DNA of 64,000 nt from DATBLY01 sp963705545 (lineage in GTDB: Bacteria; Actinomycetota; UBA4738; HRBIN12): positions 1,054,001 to 1,118,000 of the forward strand of contig CAVPJX010000001.1 in the NCBI GenBank assembly GCA_963705545.1, read 5' to 3'. The translations under genes and the position numbers were made by a program. Every line of letters starts with the position of its first letter. Positions within the stretch are counted from its first letter, which is position 1. Shown here one piece after another: positions 63,370 through 64,000 of this stretch. The notes under the pieces were generated by a model, which had not been told where the DNA came from, made no database searches, and worked only from the letters and a program-made list of their open reading frames with translations.

Positions 63370-64000
63370 TCACCCAACCTTGCGCAGCGGCGCGTAGGCG
63401 AGCAGCACGCGCTTCTCCCCCACGTCGCCGAACCGGATCGTCGCCTCGGCGTCGTCGCCGGCACCGGAGACGGTCAGCACCACGCCCTCGCCCCAGCGCT
63501 CGTGCGCGACCGTGTCGCCGGCCACGATGGCGGGCGCCTCGCGCCGCGGGACCCCGACCGGGCGCGGAGGCGACCAGCCGGGCGCCACCTCCACGGCCTC
63601 GCCGCGACCGGGAAGCCCAACGACCGAGTACCCGCGTTGGGCTTCGGCGTGGATCGCAGCCCCGGCACCACGCCCCCGATGTCGGCTCCGTGCCTCCGCC
63701 TCGCGTACGTCCAGCAGGTGCTCCGGGATCTCGGACAGGAACCGCGAGGGCGGGTTGTACTGGGTCTGGCCGAAGAGCGTCCGGCTCCATGCGTAGGCCA
63801 GGTACAACCGCTGCTGCGCCCGGGTGATGCCGACGTAGGCGAGGCGGCGTTCCTCCTCGAGCGCGGCCGAGTCGGTCATCGACCGGTAGTGCGGGAAGAT
63901 CCCATCCTCCAGCCCCACGATGAACACCACGGGGAACTCGAGGCCCTTCGCGATGTGCAGCGTCATCAGCGTGATCGCGGACTCGTCCTCGTCGTACTCG
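63370..64000 (-). CDS. pcrA: PcrA/UvrD superfamily I DNA helicase, C-terminal part (5' end beyond window)
   Basis: The minus-strand frame is open from the window edge at 64000 to a TGA at 63370, giving about 209 residues. It contains helicase motif V ('LMTLHIAKGLEFPVVFIVG', A-K-G-L-E-F) and motif VI ('EEERRLAYVGITRAQQRLYL', VGITRA). A 'NPPSRFLSEIPEHLLDVRE' segment follows, then a charged linker and a C-terminal Tudor-like domain with 'APAIVAGDTVAHERWGEGVV'. This is the normal end of actinobacterial PcrA/UvrD1, which unwinds DNA in repair and removes stalled complexes. The usual 'T-x-H-x-(A/S)-K-G-L-E' shows I-A-K-G. The N-terminal ATPase half lies outside. Confidence 0.93.
   Translation of the reverse strand, partial: EYDEDESAITLMTLHIAKGLEFPVVFIVGLEDGIFPHYRSMTDSAALEEERRLAYVGITRAQQRLYLAYAWSRTLFGQTQYNPPSRFLSEIPEHLLDVREAEARSRHRGRGAGAAIHAEAQRGYSVVGLPGRGEAVEVAPGWSPPRPVGVPRREAPAIVAGDTVAHERWGEGVVLTVSGAGDDAEATIRFGDVGEKRVLLAYAPLRKVG

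Noticed and set aside
1..64000. CRISPR arrays, cas operons, prophage, insertion sequences, tRNA or rRNA genes
   Set aside because: No repeated spacer pattern, transposase, integrase, capsid or RNA gene signature was found by reading. The Cas4-like nuclease alone is not evidence of a CRISPR system.

Overview
The window is a GC-rich (about 70% by eye) bacterial chromosome segment with densely packed genes, many GTG and some TTG starts, and many ATGA/GTGA stop-start overlaps. The best lineage clue is gene order. Read on the minus strand it runs pcrA (partial) - sucC - sucD - purN - purH - folD - metF ... mdh, an order I recall from Streptomyces-type Actinomycetota chromosomes. An F420-dependent NADP reductase, a VKOR/DUF929 thiol-oxidation pair, crotonyl-CoA carboxylase/reductase and two-subunit acyl-CoA carboxylase genes also fit Actinomycetota, probably a deep-branching or uncultured line. 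No rRNA, tRNA, CRISPR, phage or transposase gene was seen, and there is no gene-free stretch over 300 bases.

Layout. 0-6 kb: end of a methylmalonyl-CoA epimerase, a frameshifted crotonyl-CoA carboxylase/reductase, membrane proteins, a Cas4/AddB-like Fe-S nuclease and an HTH-DUF2087 regulator. 6-15 kb: secreted lysozyme-like protein, propionyl/acyl-CoA carboxylase beta with a small coupled partner, cupin, two divergent glycosyltransferases, a secreted endonuclease/exonuclease/phosphatase-family protein, VKOR + DUF929, and 3-hydroxybutyryl-CoA dehydrogenase. 16-22 kb: a copper-type envelope cluster (FixH/YtkA-like protein, CopC-CopD-YtkA fusion, two paralogous HxH domain proteins) followed by a coupled CPBP protease, orphan substrate-binding lipoprotein and membrane protein. 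22-29 kb: M23 peptidase, a zinc-ribbon/cyclase/ATPase/TPR giant, VOC protein, K+ channel and PH-SHOCT protein. 29-40 kb: birA and the biotin carboxylase/BCCP subunit, hydrolase, F420 reductase, methylmalonyl-CoA mutase large subunit with a NiaR-like regulator, O-methyltransferase and sdhCDAB. 40-57 kb: cupredoxin, two isocitrate dehydrogenase-family genes, mdh, citrate synthase, amidohydrolase, metF-folD, purH-purN, sucD-sucC and the B12-binding mutase subunit. 57-63 kb: accessory region with a deleted adenylate-cyclase remnant, SDR, tandem NTF2-like gene, and broken dimethylformamidase-like and phosphoesterase genes, then DUF1996. The window ends in the C-terminus of a PcrA/UvrD helicase.

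Metabolic logic. The window holds propionyl-CoA carboxylase (both subunits), its biotin ligase, methylmalonyl-CoA epimerase, the split B12 mutase, succinyl-CoA synthetase, succinate dehydrogenase, malate dehydrogenase, citrate synthase and isocitrate dehydrogenases. This is nearly the whole route from propionyl-CoA (odd-chain or branched acyl chains) into and around the TCA cycle. Fumarase, aconitase and 2-oxoglutarate dehydrogenase are not in the window. Crotonyl-CoA carboxylase/reductase and hydroxybutyryl-CoA dehydrogenase hint at an ethylmalonyl-CoA type branch.

Caution. At least seven frame breaks interrupt otherwise recognisable genes at about 0.83, 17.31, 18.14, 19.36, 58.84, 58.88 and 60.37 kb, with one or two more near 60.54 kb. 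All can be read as net +1, which looks more like insertion-type assembly errors than biology, but clustering in accessory genes leaves real decay possible.
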